A DNA stretch of 64,000 nucleotides from Streptomyces sp. NBC_00353 (GCF_036108815.1 NZ_CP107985.1:6383501-6447500); one strand, 5' to 3'. Shown: positions 8,454 through 17,352, counted from the stretch's first letter. Numbers and translations are program-made. The notes: generated by a model from the letters alone, not told the origin.

Positions 8454-9867
8454 CGACCACCGTCGCCACCAGGGCCGTCGCGACCGAGAGCAGCACCGCC
8501 CCGTCCGCACCCGAGCCCGACGTCGCGACCGCGATCGTCAGCGCGACCCCCGCCGACGAGCCGAGGTAGCGGGCGGTGTTGTTCGCCCCGGAACCCATCG
8601 CCGCCCGCTCCGCCGGCACCGACTCCACCGCGACACGCGGCAGCGCGGCATTGAGCAGGCCGCTGCCGATGCCGGAGACGACGAGCGCCAGGGTGAGCCG
8701 CAGCCACACCGACGGGCCCGCCGTTCCCGCGTCCAGGGTGCCCAGCAGCGCCAGCACCGCCACGGCGTGCAGGGCGAAGCCCGCGGCCAGCTGGTGGCGC
8801 GCCGAGACCCTGCCCGTCAGCCGCCGTGCCTGCAGCGCCACCACGAACGACGTACCGGACCAGAGCAGGAACAGCCACGCCGTGCCCATCGGCGACAGTC
8901 CGAGTCCCCCTTGCAGAAGTGTCGGCAGATAGCTGAACAGGCCGATCACCGCGAATCCGGTGAACAGACCGCCCGCCAGCGACGTCAGGAACGGGCGGCT
9001 GCGCAGCAGCGTCAGATCGATCAGCGGCGCCGCGGCCCGGCGCTCCACCACCACGAACACGGCGGTCAGCGCGAGCACGGCAAGCAGCAGCAGGCCGACA
9101 CTCGCGCGCAGCCAGCCTTCCCGGCCCAGCGTGAGGGCCGTCAGCAGTGCGGTCATCGCCAGGCCGAGCGCCGCTGTGCCCGCGAGATCGGGACGGCCGC
9201 CGCGCGGCGAACGGGACTCGGAGAGCACGCGGAACGCAAAGGCGGCCGTGCCGAGTGCGGCGACCGCGAGTGCGGCATACACCAGCCGCCAGTCGATGAT
9301 GCCCAGCGAACCGGCGAGCAGCGGGCCGAGCGCGATCCCGCCGCTCACGCACGCACCCCAGATCCCGGTCGCTCTGATCCTGGCCGTCCCCGCGGGGAAC
9401 GCGCCGACGAGCAGGCCCAGGCTGGTCGCGAGGATCGCCGCGGTCGCCGCGCCCTGGGCGACCCGGGCCAGCGTGAAGACGAGCGTGCTGGTCGCGAAGG
9501 CGCCGGCCGCGGTGGTGACGCCGAGGCCCAGGGTGCCGATGAGGAACAGCCTGCGCCGGCCGTAGTCGTCGGCGAGGCTGCCCACGACGAGGAGGAAGGC
9601 GGCCAGTCCGAGCGGGGTGCCGTTGATCAGCCAGGCCTGGCCGGAGGCGGGGGTGGCGAGCGCGGCGGAGATGCCGGGGACGGTCGTCAACGGCGACGTG
9701 TAGTTCATCAGCGCCACGGTGGTGGCCAGGGCGGTGACGGCGAGGGTGGCGGTGGGGCGGGAGGAGGAGGGGGAGAGGGCGGCGGTCGGGCGGGTCACGG
9801 CACGTCTCGGGGGGTGCGATGGGGTGTGCGCGAGCTGCTGAGTGAGGGGACGTGTGGGCTGCGCCAT
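8419..9867 (-). CDS. MFS drug-type exporter (DHA2-like)
   Basis: A 482-residue major facilitator. After a polar, Thr/Pro/Ser-rich N-terminus it has about 14 membrane segments. The loop motif GSLADDYGRRRLFLIG is the conserved MFS motif A and GIWGACVSGGIALGPLLAGSL matches motif C of drug/H+ antiporters. The ATG at 9867 has GGAG about nine bases upstream; an open extension to 9975 would run through two operator-like palindromes and is rejected. It is divergent from an HxlR-type regulator that is likely to repress it. The substrate is unknown. Confidence 0.88.
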   Translation of the reverse strand: MAQPTRPLTQQLAHTPSHPPRRAVTRPTAALSPSSSRPTATLAVTALATTVALMNYTSPLTTVPGISAALATPASGQAWLINGTPLGLAAFLLVVGSLADDYGRRRLFLIGTLGLGVTTAAGAFATSTLVFTLARVAQGAATAAILATSLGLLVGAFPAGTARIRATGIWGACVSGGIALGPLLAGSLGIIDWRLVYAALAVAALGTAAFAFRVLSESRSPRGGRPDLAGTAALGLAMTALLTALTLGREGWLRASVGLLLLAVLALTAVFVVVERRAAAPLIDLTLLRSRPFLTSLAGGLFTGFAVIGLFSYLPTLLQGGLGLSPMGTAWLFLLWSGTSFVVALQARRLTGRVSARHQLAAGFALHAVAVLALLGTLDAGTAGPSVWLRLTLALVVSGIGSGLLNAALPRVAVESVPAERAAMGSGANNTARYLGSSAGVALTIAVATSGSGADGAVLLSVATALVATVVVMLLRERRSPR

Positions 9868-9921
9868 GGCTTCGCTCCGGGGCTCGGGTCGTTCGTTCCG
9901 GGTCGGCTCTCGGCCGCTCTT

Positions 9922-9985
9922 GGTTCGGTGAATGAACTTAGGGTTGTAGGTCGACGCTAACACGGGTCGGTTCATTCATCGAACC
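9922..9985. promoter_or_regulatory. Two palindromic operators between the MFS and HxlR genes
   Basis: Two 17-bp copies of the palindrome GGTTC-N7-GAACC lie at 9922-9938 (one end mismatch) and 9969-9985 (perfect arms). The copies are also inverted relative to each other. One sits 55 bases before the MFS start, the other 17 bases before the regulator start. This fits a dimeric HxlR protein that controls both divergent genes. Confidence 0.75.
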
Positions 9986-10001
9986 TTGTGGGAGTAAAGT
10001 G

Positions 10002-10535
10002 GTGCCCATGGCTCTCGGCAAGGACTACGCGACACAGCAGTGCTCGATCGCCCGCGCACTCGAAGTGATCGGCGAGCGCTGGACCCTCCTGGTGGTGCGC
10101 GACGCGTTCTTCGGCGTCCGCCGCTACAGCGACTTCCTCGTGCACCTCGGCATCCCGCGTGCCGTCCTCGCTGCACGGCTGCAGTCCCTCATCGAGGCCG
10201 GAGTACTGGAGAAGCGCCGCTACCAGCAGTCGCCGCCGCGCGACGAATACCTCCTCACCGACAGCGGCAAGGCCCTCTGGCCGGTCCTGCGCACCCTCGG
10301 TGTGTGGGGGAGCGAGCACATTCCCGGTACGCGTCCGATGCGGCTCTTCATCCATGCCGCCTGCGGTACGGAGCTGGGGCCGTACGGCAACTGCCCGGCC
10401 TGCGCCCAGGTCGTACCGCTGGAGGATGTCGAGATGCGGCCGGGCGACGGGCTCGACCCGAACCGCGATCCGGTCAGCCGCGCCCTGTTCGCGCCGCGCA
10501 GGCTGCTCCAGCCCCTGGAGGCCGACCCCGTCTGA
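10002..10535 (+). CDS. HxlR-family transcriptional regulator
   Basis: About 177 residues. The winged helix is typical of HxlR/MarR-like regulators: CSIARALEVIGERWTLLVVRDAFFG at the N-terminus, then RYSDF and AVLAARLQSLIEAGVLEKRRY. Beyond the usual ~110-residue core is a C-terminal extension with CGTELGPYGNCPACAQV, a possible metal-binding cysteine cluster; one of its cysteines could also sense thiols or oxidants. The start is GTG 10002, with GGGAG seven bases upstream; GTG 9999 and ATG 10008 are alternatives. It probably represses itself and the divergent MFS gene through the twin palindromes. Confidence 0.88.
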   Translation: MPMALGKDYATQQCSIARALEVIGERWTLLVVRDAFFGVRRYSDFLVHLGIPRAVLAARLQSLIEAGVLEKRRYQQSPPRDEYLLTDSGKALWPVLRTLGVWGSEHIPGTRPMRLFIHAACGTELGPYGNCPACAQVVPLEDVEMRPGDGLDPNRDPVSRALFAPRRLLQPLEADPV

Positions 10536-10621
10536 CGCCGGCCCCCTGCCACGGTGCCATCGTGTATAACGGCTGGAGGGCCGAACGGACGAGCCCACCG
10601 GGCCGAGCAGGGGAGGGATCG

Positions 10622-10957
10622 ATGAGCGGCAGCATCAGCAACCGTCTGCGCGCCGGTGTCGCACGCCTGCCCCGTCCCGTCGGAATCCTGCTCTTCCTCC
10701 TCACCGAGGTCCTCCTCGCCGAGGGCGGCAGCCTCTCCGCCGCGGTCGCGCTGGCCGCCACCGCGGCCGCCGGTTCCGCGCTCGTCGCCTGCTCGGTCAT
10801 CAGCGCCCGCTGCGCCGCCCCCGTGCCCCGCACCCGGGTCCGTACCGCGATGCGCGACCGCGAGAAACGCACCGCGTTCCTGCCGCAGCGCGACCCCGAC
10901 GCCAAGGGGCGCAGGCGGCCCCGAGCCCCCGGCCACGCCCTCCTGACGGCCGCGTAG
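10622..10957 (+). CDS. Small membrane protein (DUF6412-like)
   Basis: A 111-residue protein with two hydrophobic segments (VGILLFLLTEVLLAEGGSL and AVALAATAAAGSALVACSVI) and a basic tail. It has a good ribosome binding site (GGGGAGGG) before ATG 10622. It is followed by a YidC-family gene, an arrangement I recall as common in Streptomyces, so it may be an accessory of that insertase. The family name is from memory; no function is established. Confidence 0.7.
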   Translation: MSGSISNRLRAGVARLPRPVGILLFLLTEVLLAEGGSLSAAVALAATAAAGSALVACSVISARCAAPVPRTRVRTAMRDREKRTAFLPQRDPDAKGRRRPRAPGHALLTAA

Positions 10958-11085
10958 GGACTTCCGCCCACCTTCTTGCCTGTGTACGTACGCACACGCG
11001 TACCCGGGTGCACCCCCACGCGGGTCGTCATGCCGAGCCAGATGTTCTCTCCCCCGGCACGACGAGACCCCCGGAGGGCTCACCC

Positions 11086-11856
11086 ATGTCCGTCTTCATG
11101 TCCGCTTTCGCCGGCCTGGTCGGCTCCTTCGCCGACCTCCTCCAGCCGCTCTTCCAGGGCGCCGCCACGGCCGCCGCGATCGTCCTCTTCACCGCGCTGG
11201 TGCGGCTCGCCGTGCACCCCCTGTCGCGGGCCGCGGCGCGCGGGCAGAAGGCCCGCACCAAACTCCAGCCGCAGATCGCCGAATTGCGCAAGAAGCACGG
11301 CAAGAACCCCGAGCGCATGCAGAAGGCGCTCATGGAACTGCACAAGGAGGAGAAGGTCTCGCCGCTGTCCGGCTGCCTGCCCAGCCTTCTCCAGATGCCG
11401 GCCTTCTTCCTGCTCTACCACCTCTTCTCCAGCCAGAAGATCGGCGGCGACCCCAACGCGCTGCTCGGCCACGAGCTCTTCGGCGCCCCGCTCGGCGAGC
11501 GCTGGCACGACGCGCTGGCGCACGGCGGGCTGTTCGGCGCGCAGAGCGTCGTCTATCTCGGCCTCTTCGTGATCGTCGCCGCCGTCGCCACGTTCAACTA
11601 CCGGCGTACGAAGCGTCAGCTCGCCGCAGCCCCGGCCACTCCCGCCACCGGGCCCGACGGGCAGCCGATGCCGGGCATGGGCGCGATGACGAAGCTGATG
11701 CCGCTGATGTCCTTCTTCACGCTCGTCTCGGTCGCGTACGTGCCGCTCGCCGCCGCGCTCTACATCGTCACCAGCACCACCTGGACCGCGGTCGAGCGGA
11801 CCGTCCTCTACCGCGACATGCCGGCCGCGGGCGCCGCCATGGCCACCGTGGCGTAA
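11086..11856 (+). CDS. YidC/Oxa1-family membrane protein insertase (paralogue)
   Basis: A 256-residue protein with the Oxa1 core. The first core helix carries the conserved groove arginine (FTALVRLAVHPLS), followed by a cytoplasmic hairpin (QKARTKLQPQIAELRKKHGKNP), then SGCLPSLLQMPAFFLLYHLF and three further segments. It is shorter than the housekeeping YidC, which sits next to rnpA/jag near oriC, so it is likely a second, specialised copy. The ATG at 11086 follows GGAGGG. It helps insert membrane proteins; the specific clients are unknown. Confidence 0.88.
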   Translation: MSVFMSAFAGLVGSFADLLQPLFQGAATAAAIVLFTALVRLAVHPLSRAAARGQKARTKLQPQIAELRKKHGKNPERMQKALMELHKEEKVSPLSGCLPSLLQMPAFFLLYHLFSSQKIGGDPNALLGHELFGAPLGERWHDALAHGGLFGAQSVVYLGLFVIVAAVATFNYRRTKRQLAAAPATPATGPDGQPMPGMGAMTKLMPLMSFFTLVSVAYVPLAAALYIVTSTTWTAVERTVLYRDMPAAGAAMATVA

Positions 11857-12015
11857 GGGGCATGGCCACTGCGGCGCAGTCGCCGCGGCGAGTGCGCCGG
11901 TCCAGTGCGTGAACAGGGTCTTGCGGAGTGATCCGATGTCTTGGAGGATCGGCCAAGCCTGCGATGGCCGCCACCCATCCGACGGGCCCGATCTCGACGA
12001 AGGGGAGACAGACCG

Positions 12016-12876
12016 TTGAAGCTGCTTCGCGTGGGTACGGCAGGTGCGGAACGACCGGCGCTGCTGGACCAGGACGGAACGCTGCGTGACCTGTCGGGAA
12101 TCGTCCCCGACATCGACAGCGACCTGCTCGCCGACGAGTCCGCGCTGGCCCGCGTACGGGCCGCCGCGGCCTCGCCCGGCGAGCTGCCCGTACTCGATGC
12201 CGAAGGGCTCCGGGTCGGGCCGCCGCTCGCCCGGATCGGCAAGATCGTGTGCATCGGGCTGAACTACCACGACCACGCCACCGAGACCGGTGCGGCGATT
12301 CCGACCGAGCCGATCCTGTTCTTCAAGGCGCCGGACACCGTAGTGGGACCCGAGGACACCGTGCTGGTGCCGCGCGGCAGCCGCAAGACCGACTGGGAGG
12401 TCGAGCTCGCCGTCGTCATCGGCCGCACCGCCCGGTATCTGGACTCCGCCGAGGAAGCCCTCGGGCATGTCGCCGGTTACGCGGTCGCGCACGACGTCTC
12501 CGAGCGCGAGTTCCAGATCGAGCGCGGCGGCACCTGGGACAAGGGCAAGAACTGCGAGACGTTCAACCCGCTGGGGCCGTGGCTGGTGACGGCGGACGAG
12601 GTGCCCGACCCGCAGGCGCTTGCGCTGAAGCTGTGGGTCAACGGCGAGCTGAAGCAGGACGGCGCGACCGCCGACCAGATCTTCCCGGTGGGCGAGGTCG
12701 TCCGCTACCTCAGCCAGTTCATGACGCTGTACCCGGGCGATGTCATCAACACCGGTACGCCGGCCGGGGTGGCCCTGGGGCAGCCGGAGCCCAAGCCGTA
12801 TCTGAAGGCGGGCGACGTCGTCGAGCTGGAGGTCCAGGGGCTGGGACGGCAGCGGCAGGAGCTCAAGGACGCTTAG
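12016..12876 (+). CDS. Fumarylacetoacetate hydrolase family protein
   Basis: A 286-residue FAH-fold enzyme. The core starts at KIVCIGLNYHDHATETG, continues with PILFFKAPDTVVGP and the metal-binding acidic residues in DWEVELAVVIG, then VAHDVSEREFQIERGG and TGTPAGVALG near the C-terminus. Family members hydrolyse or decarboxylate acyl-pyruvates and related diketo acids. The exact substrate cannot be read from sequence. It starts with TTG 12016 behind AGGGGAG. It stands alone and ends at a strong bidirectional hairpin. Confidence 0.85.
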   Translation: MKLLRVGTAGAERPALLDQDGTLRDLSGIVPDIDSDLLADESALARVRAAAASPGELPVLDAEGLRVGPPLARIGKIVCIGLNYHDHATETGAAIPTEPILFFKAPDTVVGPEDTVLVPRGSRKTDWEVELAVVIGRTARYLDSAEEALGHVAGYAVAHDVSEREFQIERGGTWDKGKNCETFNPLGPWLVTADEVPDPQALALKLWVNGELKQDGATADQIFPVGEVVRYLSQFMTLYPGDVINTGTPAGVALGQPEPKPYLKAGDVVELEVQGLGRQRQELKDA

Positions 12877-12914
12877 CCGCGTAGCCGGCCAAGAGCGTCC
12901 TTGGGCGGTCAGAG

Positions 12915-12960
12915 ATCGGAGGGGTGGGTCGCTGCTGGTGCAGCGACCCACCCCTCCGAT
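12915..12960. terminator. 21-bp perfect hairpin between convergent genes
   Basis: A perfect 21-bp inverted repeat (arm begins ATCGGAGGGG) closes a TGGT loop. It lies between the FAH gene on the plus strand and the UPF0303 gene on the minus strand, ending four bases from the latter's stop. It can serve both directions. Confidence 0.85.
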
Positions 12961-12963
12961 GCG

Positions 12964-13443
12964 TCATCCGGCGATCGTGGTGGCGAACTGTTCCAGCGCC
13001 TCGACGACCAGCGCATGGTCGTCCGCCTGCGGCAGACCCGAGACCGTGACCGAGCCGATCACGCCCGCTCCCTCCACCGCGATCGGGAACGAACCGCCGT
13101 GCGCGGCATACAGGTCCGGGTCCAGTCGCGAGGAGTCCTCGAACGTCGTCCCCTTCGCCCGGAACCGGGTCCCGACCAGGTACGAGCTCTCGCCGTACCG
13201 TTCGACCACTCTGCGTTTGCGGTCGATCCACGCGTCGTTGTCCGCGCTCGAACCGGGCAGCGCGGCATGGAACAGCTGCTGGGAGCCGCGCCGGATGTCG
13301 ATCGCGACCGGCGCGTGCCGCCTGCGGGCCATGGAGACGAGCAGGCCGCCGAGGGCGTACGCGTCGTCGTAGCCGAAATGCGGCAGAGTCAGTCGGCGCT
13401 CCTGCGCGATGAGCTCGGAGATGGTCGGAGCGGTGGGGTTCAT
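12964..13443 (-). CDS. UPF0303 / HbpS-like heme-degrading domain protein
   Basis: A 159-residue protein of the UPF0303 (YBR137W-like) group within the HbpS-like fold (PF03928). The conserved stretch ALGGLLVSMARRRHAPVAIDI is at about residues 29-49 and AAHGGSFPIAVEGAGVIGSVTVSGL is in the C-terminal half. The fold binds small ligands or heme; NCBI names the group heme-degrading domain proteins, but activity is not shown for most members. It overlaps the stop of the upstream Gfo/Idh gene by four bases (ATGA), so the two are translated together. Confidence 0.82.
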   Translation of the reverse strand: MNPTAPTISELIAQERRLTLPHFGYDDAYALGGLLVSMARRRHAPVAIDIRRGSQQLFHAALPGSSADNDAWIDRKRRVVERYGESSYLVGTRFRAKGTTFEDSSRLDPDLYAAHGGSFPIAVEGAGVIGSVTVSGLPQADDHALVVEALEQFATTIAG

Positions 13444-14594
13444 GCGGTCTGCTCCTCGGAAGCAGTGGGCAGGGTTACGGTGACGCCTTCGCGGGCCGAG
13501 CGGCGGGCGGCCTCGAGGACGTCCAGGGCCGCAGCGGCCTGCAGGGCCGTCACCGGATTGTCGCCCTTGCCGCGCACCGCGTCGGCGACCGCCGCGTAGT
13601 ACGCCGGGTAGTCGCCCGGCAGGGTACGGACCGGGACGCCGCCACCGGTCAGCGGCGACTCGCCCGCACCGATCCGGCCCCACAGCGTCTCGGGCTCCTC
13701 GCCCCAGCCGTGAGCTGCGGCGGACGGGCGGTGGCCCTCGCGCAGGTCGGCCTCCTGCGGGTCCAGCCCGTACTTCACGTAACCGGCCTTGGAACCGAGC
13801 ACCCGGAAGCGCGGGCCGAGCTGCGCCGTCGTGGCGCTGACGTACAGGTGCGAGCGGACCCCGTTCGCATGGGTGATCGCCAGGAACGTGTCGTCGTCGG
13901 TGGCGGCGCCGGGGCGGCGCGCGTCGGACTCCGCGTACACCTGGACGGCCGGGCCGAACAGTACGAGCGCCTGGTCGACGACATGGCTGCCCAGGTCGTA
14001 CAGCAGTCCGCCGACCTCCTGCGGATCGCCCGACTCGCGCCAGCCGCCCTTCAGCTGCGGGCGCCACCGCTCGAAACGGGACTCGAAGCGCTGTACGTCG
14101 CCGAGCTCGCCGTCCTCGATCAGCCGGGCAAGCGTCAGGAAGTCGTTGTCCCAGCGGCGGTTCTGGAAGACCGAGAGCAGCAGGCCGCGCTCCTCGGCCA
14201 GCGCGGCGAGCGCGCGCGCCTCGGCCGCCGTACCGGCGATCGGCTTGTCCACGACGACCGGCAGACCGGCCTCGAGCGCGGCGGTCGCGATCGGGACGTG
14301 GGTCTTGTTGGGGGAGGCGATCACAATCAGGTCGAGCGCGTCCGGGCCGCCCGCGCGGGCCCACAACTCGTCGGGCGACGCGGCGAACGAGACGTCGGGG
14401 AACTCGGCGCGGGCCTGAGCCCGCCGCTCCTCGTTCGACGTGACGACCGTGTCGAGGACGAGGCCCTCGGTCGTGGCGATCAGCGGGGCGTGGAAGACGG
14501 AGCCCGCCAGGCCGTAGCCGACGAGTCCGACGCGGAGGGGGGTCTCGTGCGCGTGCGTCTGCTGCTGCGCCTCGGGAGTCGTGATGCCAGTCAT
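13440..14594 (-). CDS. Gfo/Idh/MocA-family NAD(P)-dependent oxidoreductase
   Basis: About 384 residues. The Rossmann motif GLVGYGLAGSVFHAPLI is near residue 25, the family motif VVVDKPIAGTAAEARALA near 115, and SVFQNRRWDNDFLTL precedes the C-terminal substrate domain. Such enzymes oxidise sugars, inositols or related polyols. The ATG at 14594 was chosen because the GTG at 14603 lies inside a palindromic operator. The pairing with a ROK repressor on the other strand suggests a sugar inducer, which is an inference. Confidence 0.88.
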   Translation of the reverse strand: MTGITTPEAQQQTHAHETPLRVGLVGYGLAGSVFHAPLIATTEGLVLDTVVTSNEERRAQARAEFPDVSFAASPDELWARAGGPDALDLIVIASPNKTHVPIATAALEAGLPVVVDKPIAGTAAEARALAALAEERGLLLSVFQNRRWDNDFLTLARLIEDGELGDVQRFESRFERWRPQLKGGWRESGDPQEVGGLLYDLGSHVVDQALVLFGPAVQVYAESDARRPGAATDDDTFLAITHANGVRSHLYVSATTAQLGPRFRVLGSKAGYVKYGLDPQEADLREGHRPSAAAHGWGEEPETLWGRIGAGESPLTGGGVPVRTLPGDYPAYYAAVADAVRGKGDNPVTALQAAAALDVLEAARRSAREGVTVTLPTASEEQTA

Positions 14595-14600
14595 GCAATC

Positions 14601-14627
14601 CACTTAAGCAACGCTGTTGCCAAAGTG
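14601..14627. promoter_or_regulatory. ROK-type palindromic operator
   Basis: A 27-bp imperfect palindrome, arms CACTT and GCAAC pairing with GTTGC and AAGTG (10 of 13 pairs). It overlaps the 5' end of the Gfo/Idh gene and lies 23 bases before the ROK start. Position and shape fit an operator bound by the divergent ROK repressor. Confidence 0.65.
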
Positions 14628-14650
14628 CAAGCGAGAGAGACAATGGGGCC

Positions 14651-15880
14651 GTGAACAGGAGTAATGCCGGGGCCAACCTGCCGACCTTGCGCAGCCACAA
14701 CGCGGCGCTCGTGCTGGACCTGCTGCGTGTAGCGGGCGAGCGCGGGATCAGCCGCCTGGAGCTGGCGGAGCGGACAGGGCTCACGCCGCAGGCCGTCAGC
14801 AAGATCACTGCCCGTCTGCGGGCGGAGGGCCTGGCGACGGAGGCCGGCCACCGCGCGTCCACGGGTGGCAAGCCACGGACCGTGCTGCGGCTGGTCCCGG
14901 ACGCGGGGCACGCGGTGGGGCTGCACCTGGACCGCGACGAACTGACGATGGTCCTGGTCGACCTGGCCGGGACGGTCGTCGCGAGCCGCAGGACGCCGCT
15001 GGACTTCGGCGCGCCGGCCGGGGAGGTCGTCGCGGTGGCGGCGGGCGAAGTGGGGGCCGTGCTGGGCGGGCCGGCGGCGGACGCCGGGGCGGAATCTCCC
15101 CAGCCGCGCCCCTTCCCGGAACCGGGGGCAGGTCCCCGGACCTCCGCGGCCTCCGCCCCAGGTGAGGGGGACGCGGCCGGGACCGCTCCCGTGGGGGACA
15201 CGCGGACCGTGCTCGGGATCGGTGTGGCCGTGCCCGGGCCCCTGGACCATCGCGGGGGCGTGCTCCATCGGGTCACCGGGTTTCCGCAGTGGGACGGCTA
15301 TCCGCTCCAGGACGCCCTCGCCGCTCGTACCGGGTTGCCCGTCGTCGTCGACAAGGACACCAACGCCGCCGCCCTCGGGCTCGCCCTGCGGGCCGACGGT
15401 CCGGGCGACTTCGCGTATCTGCACCTCGGGACCGGGCTCGGCGCCGGGCTGTTTCTCGGCGGGGCGTTGCACCGAGGGGCCCGTACCGGTGCCGGTGAGT
15501 TCGGGCATCAGACCGTGTCGCTGGACGGGCCGCCGTGCAGCTGCGGCGGGCGCGGCTGTATCGAGGCGCTCTGTCTCGCCGCCGTCGCCGACGGCGATGT
15601 CGCGGAGGCCGCACGCGTGCTCGGGACCGGTGCCGCCAACCTCGTCGGGCTGCTCGACATCGACCGGGTGGTGCTGGGCGGCCGTACCGTCGGCGAGGAT
15701 CCGGATGCGTACGTACGAGGGGTCCGCGCCGTGATCGAAGAGCGTGCACGGCGTGACGGCACCGGCGCGGCGGTACCGCTCGTCACCACCGCCGGTGCCG
15801 GCCGGCCGGTCGCCGAGGGGGCCGCACAACTGGTCCTCGCCCCGTTGTTCGGCCGTGTCGGCAGCGGCGGTGGCGCATAG
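14651..15880 (+). CDS. ROK-family transcriptional repressor
   Basis: A 409-residue protein with an N-terminal winged helix (GISRLELAERTGLTPQAVSKI) and a sugar-kinase-like ROK domain. The ATP/sugar region has VDKDTNAAALG and the zinc-binding consensus GEFGHQTV ... CSCGGRGCIEAL is intact, so the sensor domain probably still folds. A Pro/Gly/Ala-rich insert of about 35 residues precedes the ROK core. It starts with GTG 14651. It likely represses the divergent Gfo/Idh-UPF0303 pair through the palindrome at 14601-14627. Confidence 0.88.
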   Translation: MNRSNAGANLPTLRSHNAALVLDLLRVAGERGISRLELAERTGLTPQAVSKITARLRAEGLATEAGHRASTGGKPRTVLRLVPDAGHAVGLHLDRDELTMVLVDLAGTVVASRRTPLDFGAPAGEVVAVAAGEVGAVLGGPAADAGAESPQPRPFPEPGAGPRTSAASAPGEGDAAGTAPVGDTRTVLGIGVAVPGPLDHRGGVLHRVTGFPQWDGYPLQDALAARTGLPVVVDKDTNAAALGLALRADGPGDFAYLHLGTGLGAGLFLGGALHRGARTGAGEFGHQTVSLDGPPCSCGGRGCIEALCLAAVADGDVAEAARVLGTGAANLVGLLDIDRVVLGGRTVGEDPDAYVRGVRAVIEERARRDGTGAAVPLVTTAGAGRPVAEGAAQLVLAPLFGRVGSGGGA

Positions 15881-16059
15881 CGCCGTCGGAGCGGTAGGGG
15901 TGTGGGCCGGTCGAGGGGTCGGGGGCGGCCGACCGGGTGGTCCTTCGGCATGTCGACGCCCGGCGGGTCGCGCGCGCGTGACAGCGTCGCCGCCTACAGC
16001 CGGTGAACTCCGGGCACGGGGCGATCCGGCCGTTCGCAAGCAGCGAAGGGTGTCCCCCC

Positions 16060-17298
16060 ATGTCCCCCCAACCGCCCCCCGAACCGTCTCCGGAGCCGTC
16101 CCCGCTCCGGCCGTCCTCACCGCTTCCGCCCGCGCGGCCACGCCATGGACTCGCCCTCGGACTGGCCGCGGCGAGCGTGGTCCCCGCCGTCGTCCTCGGC
16201 GGCCCGTCCGCCGCCGCCACCCCGGTCCCGGCGCTCTCCGTCACCGCCGACCAGCAGCCCACCTGCGGCACACCGGCGGCGGGCGATTTCCCGATCACGA
16301 CCCGGATCCGCAGCGGCCCGGAGAGGTATGCCTCCGGCGGCGGTTACGGCACCTGGTTCCTGGATCTGACCAATACGACCTCCGAGTCGTGCCGGTCCAT
16401 CCACCCGGTCCTGGTCCTCACCGACGAGGACCGGAAGCTGACCTCCGACCAGATCCAGCTGGAGTTCTCCGATCAGGCCCAACCCGATGTCGAGCACCGC
16501 GTCGCCTGGGAGACGACCGACCGCGACGAGCACATCGGTGTCTTCGGCGGTGACGGCGCCGACGACTTCGCCGGCTTCACGGTCCCTGCGGGCCGCACCG
16601 TCACCGTCGAGGTCCGGATGGCGTTCACCTCCGACACCGGACCCGGCCGGATCACCGTCAACGCCGCGATCGTCCAGCGGCAGCGCGGCGCGAGCGCCGA
16701 CAGCGGCAGGGTGCAGCCGAAGGACGACGGGGACTGGGTCGGTGAGTCCGACGACTATGTCTTCAGCGTCGTCGAGGACAGCGGCGACAGCGACACCGGC
16801 GAGGTCGGTGAGACCGACGAGTACGGAGACACCGACGAGTACGGCGACACGGACGAGTACGGAGAGAGCGACGAGTACGGCGACACCGACGATTTCGGTG
16901 AGACCGGTGATTTCGGTGAGGCCTCCGGCATCGGCGGGAACGGTGATGTGGGGGGCGCCGGCGATGTGGCGGGGAGCGGGGACCCCGGCCGGGACACCGC
17001 TCGCGACGGAACCGGAACCGGCCCCCGGGACAACGCCACCGGAGCAGTCGGCGGCACCGGTGACACCGCTGCCATCGGCGGCGTCGACGGCGGCGGAGGC
17101 GTCGGTGGTACGCCGACCCCGCCGGCCTCCGGGCGCGTCCCGGATTCCGGACGGGCCCCGCAGGACCGTCCCGAGCTCGCCATGACCGGCCGGACGTCGA
17201 CCGTCCCCTGGCTCACGCTCCTCACCGCCGGGTCCCTGCTGCTCAGCGGCGCCGTCGCCATCGCGTGGTCCCGGCGGCTGCGCCACGCCCGTCGCTGA
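16060..17298 (+). CDS. Cell-wall-anchored secreted protein with LAMTG sorting signal
   Basis: A 412-residue surface protein. It has a proline-rich N-terminus, a signal-type hydrophobic segment (GLALGLAAASVVPAVVLGG), a folded domain of about 180 residues, then acidic 18-base tandem repeats encoding DEYGDT-like units, a Gly-rich stretch, and a C-terminal signal: LAMTG, then a hydrophobic helix, then SRRLRHARR. LAXTG is the motif used by class E sortases, so the sortase encoded at 5878 could anchor it. The folded domain matches nothing I recognise. ATG 16060 follows GAAGGG at nine bases; GTG 16003 is an alternative. Confidence 0.8.
   Translation: MSPQPPPEPSPEPSPLRPSSPLPPARPRHGLALGLAAASVVPAVVLGGPSAAATPVPALSVTADQQPTCGTPAAGDFPITTRIRSGPERYASGGGYGTWFLDLTNTTSESCRSIHPVLVLTDEDRKLTSDQIQLEFSDQAQPDVEHRVAWETTDRDEHIGVFGGDGADDFAGFTVPAGRTVTVEVRMAFTSDTGPGRITVNAAIVQRQRGASADSGRVQPKDDGDWVGESDDYVFSVVEDSGDSDTGEVGETDEYGDTDEYGDTDEYGESDEYGDTDDFGETGDFGEASGIGGNGDVGGAGDVAGSGDPGRDTARDGTGTGPRDNATGAVGGTGDTAAIGGVDGGGGVGGTPTPPASGRVPDSGRAPQDRPELAMTGRTSTVPWLTLLTAGSLLLSGAVAIAWSRRLRHARR
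16816..16923 (+). repeat. Six 18-bp tandem repeats inside the LAMTG protein gene
   Basis: Six consecutive 18-bp units from GACGAGTACGGAGACACC. The last two have drifted to GATTTCGGTGAG. They encode the acidic spacer before the glycine-rich region, and unit number may vary between strains. Confidence 0.85.
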
Positions 17299-17352
17299 CC
17301 TGCGGCGCCGCACCATTCACCGGTGTTCATGTCCGTCTGCCACCATCGGGGC

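Noticed and set aside
12964..15276. A 770-codon open frame on the minus strand spanning three genes
   Set aside because: Only its 3' end (12964-13443) encodes a recognisable protein; the rest is the shadow of the Gfo/Idh and ROK genes in another frame, as is usual in GC-rich DNA.
16816..16923. CRISPR-like array
   Set aside because: The 18-bp units are directly adjacent, without spacers, and in frame in a coding sequence with acidic residues; no cas genes are nearby. The Cas4-like nuclease at 56189 is tied to a helicase, not to CRISPR.
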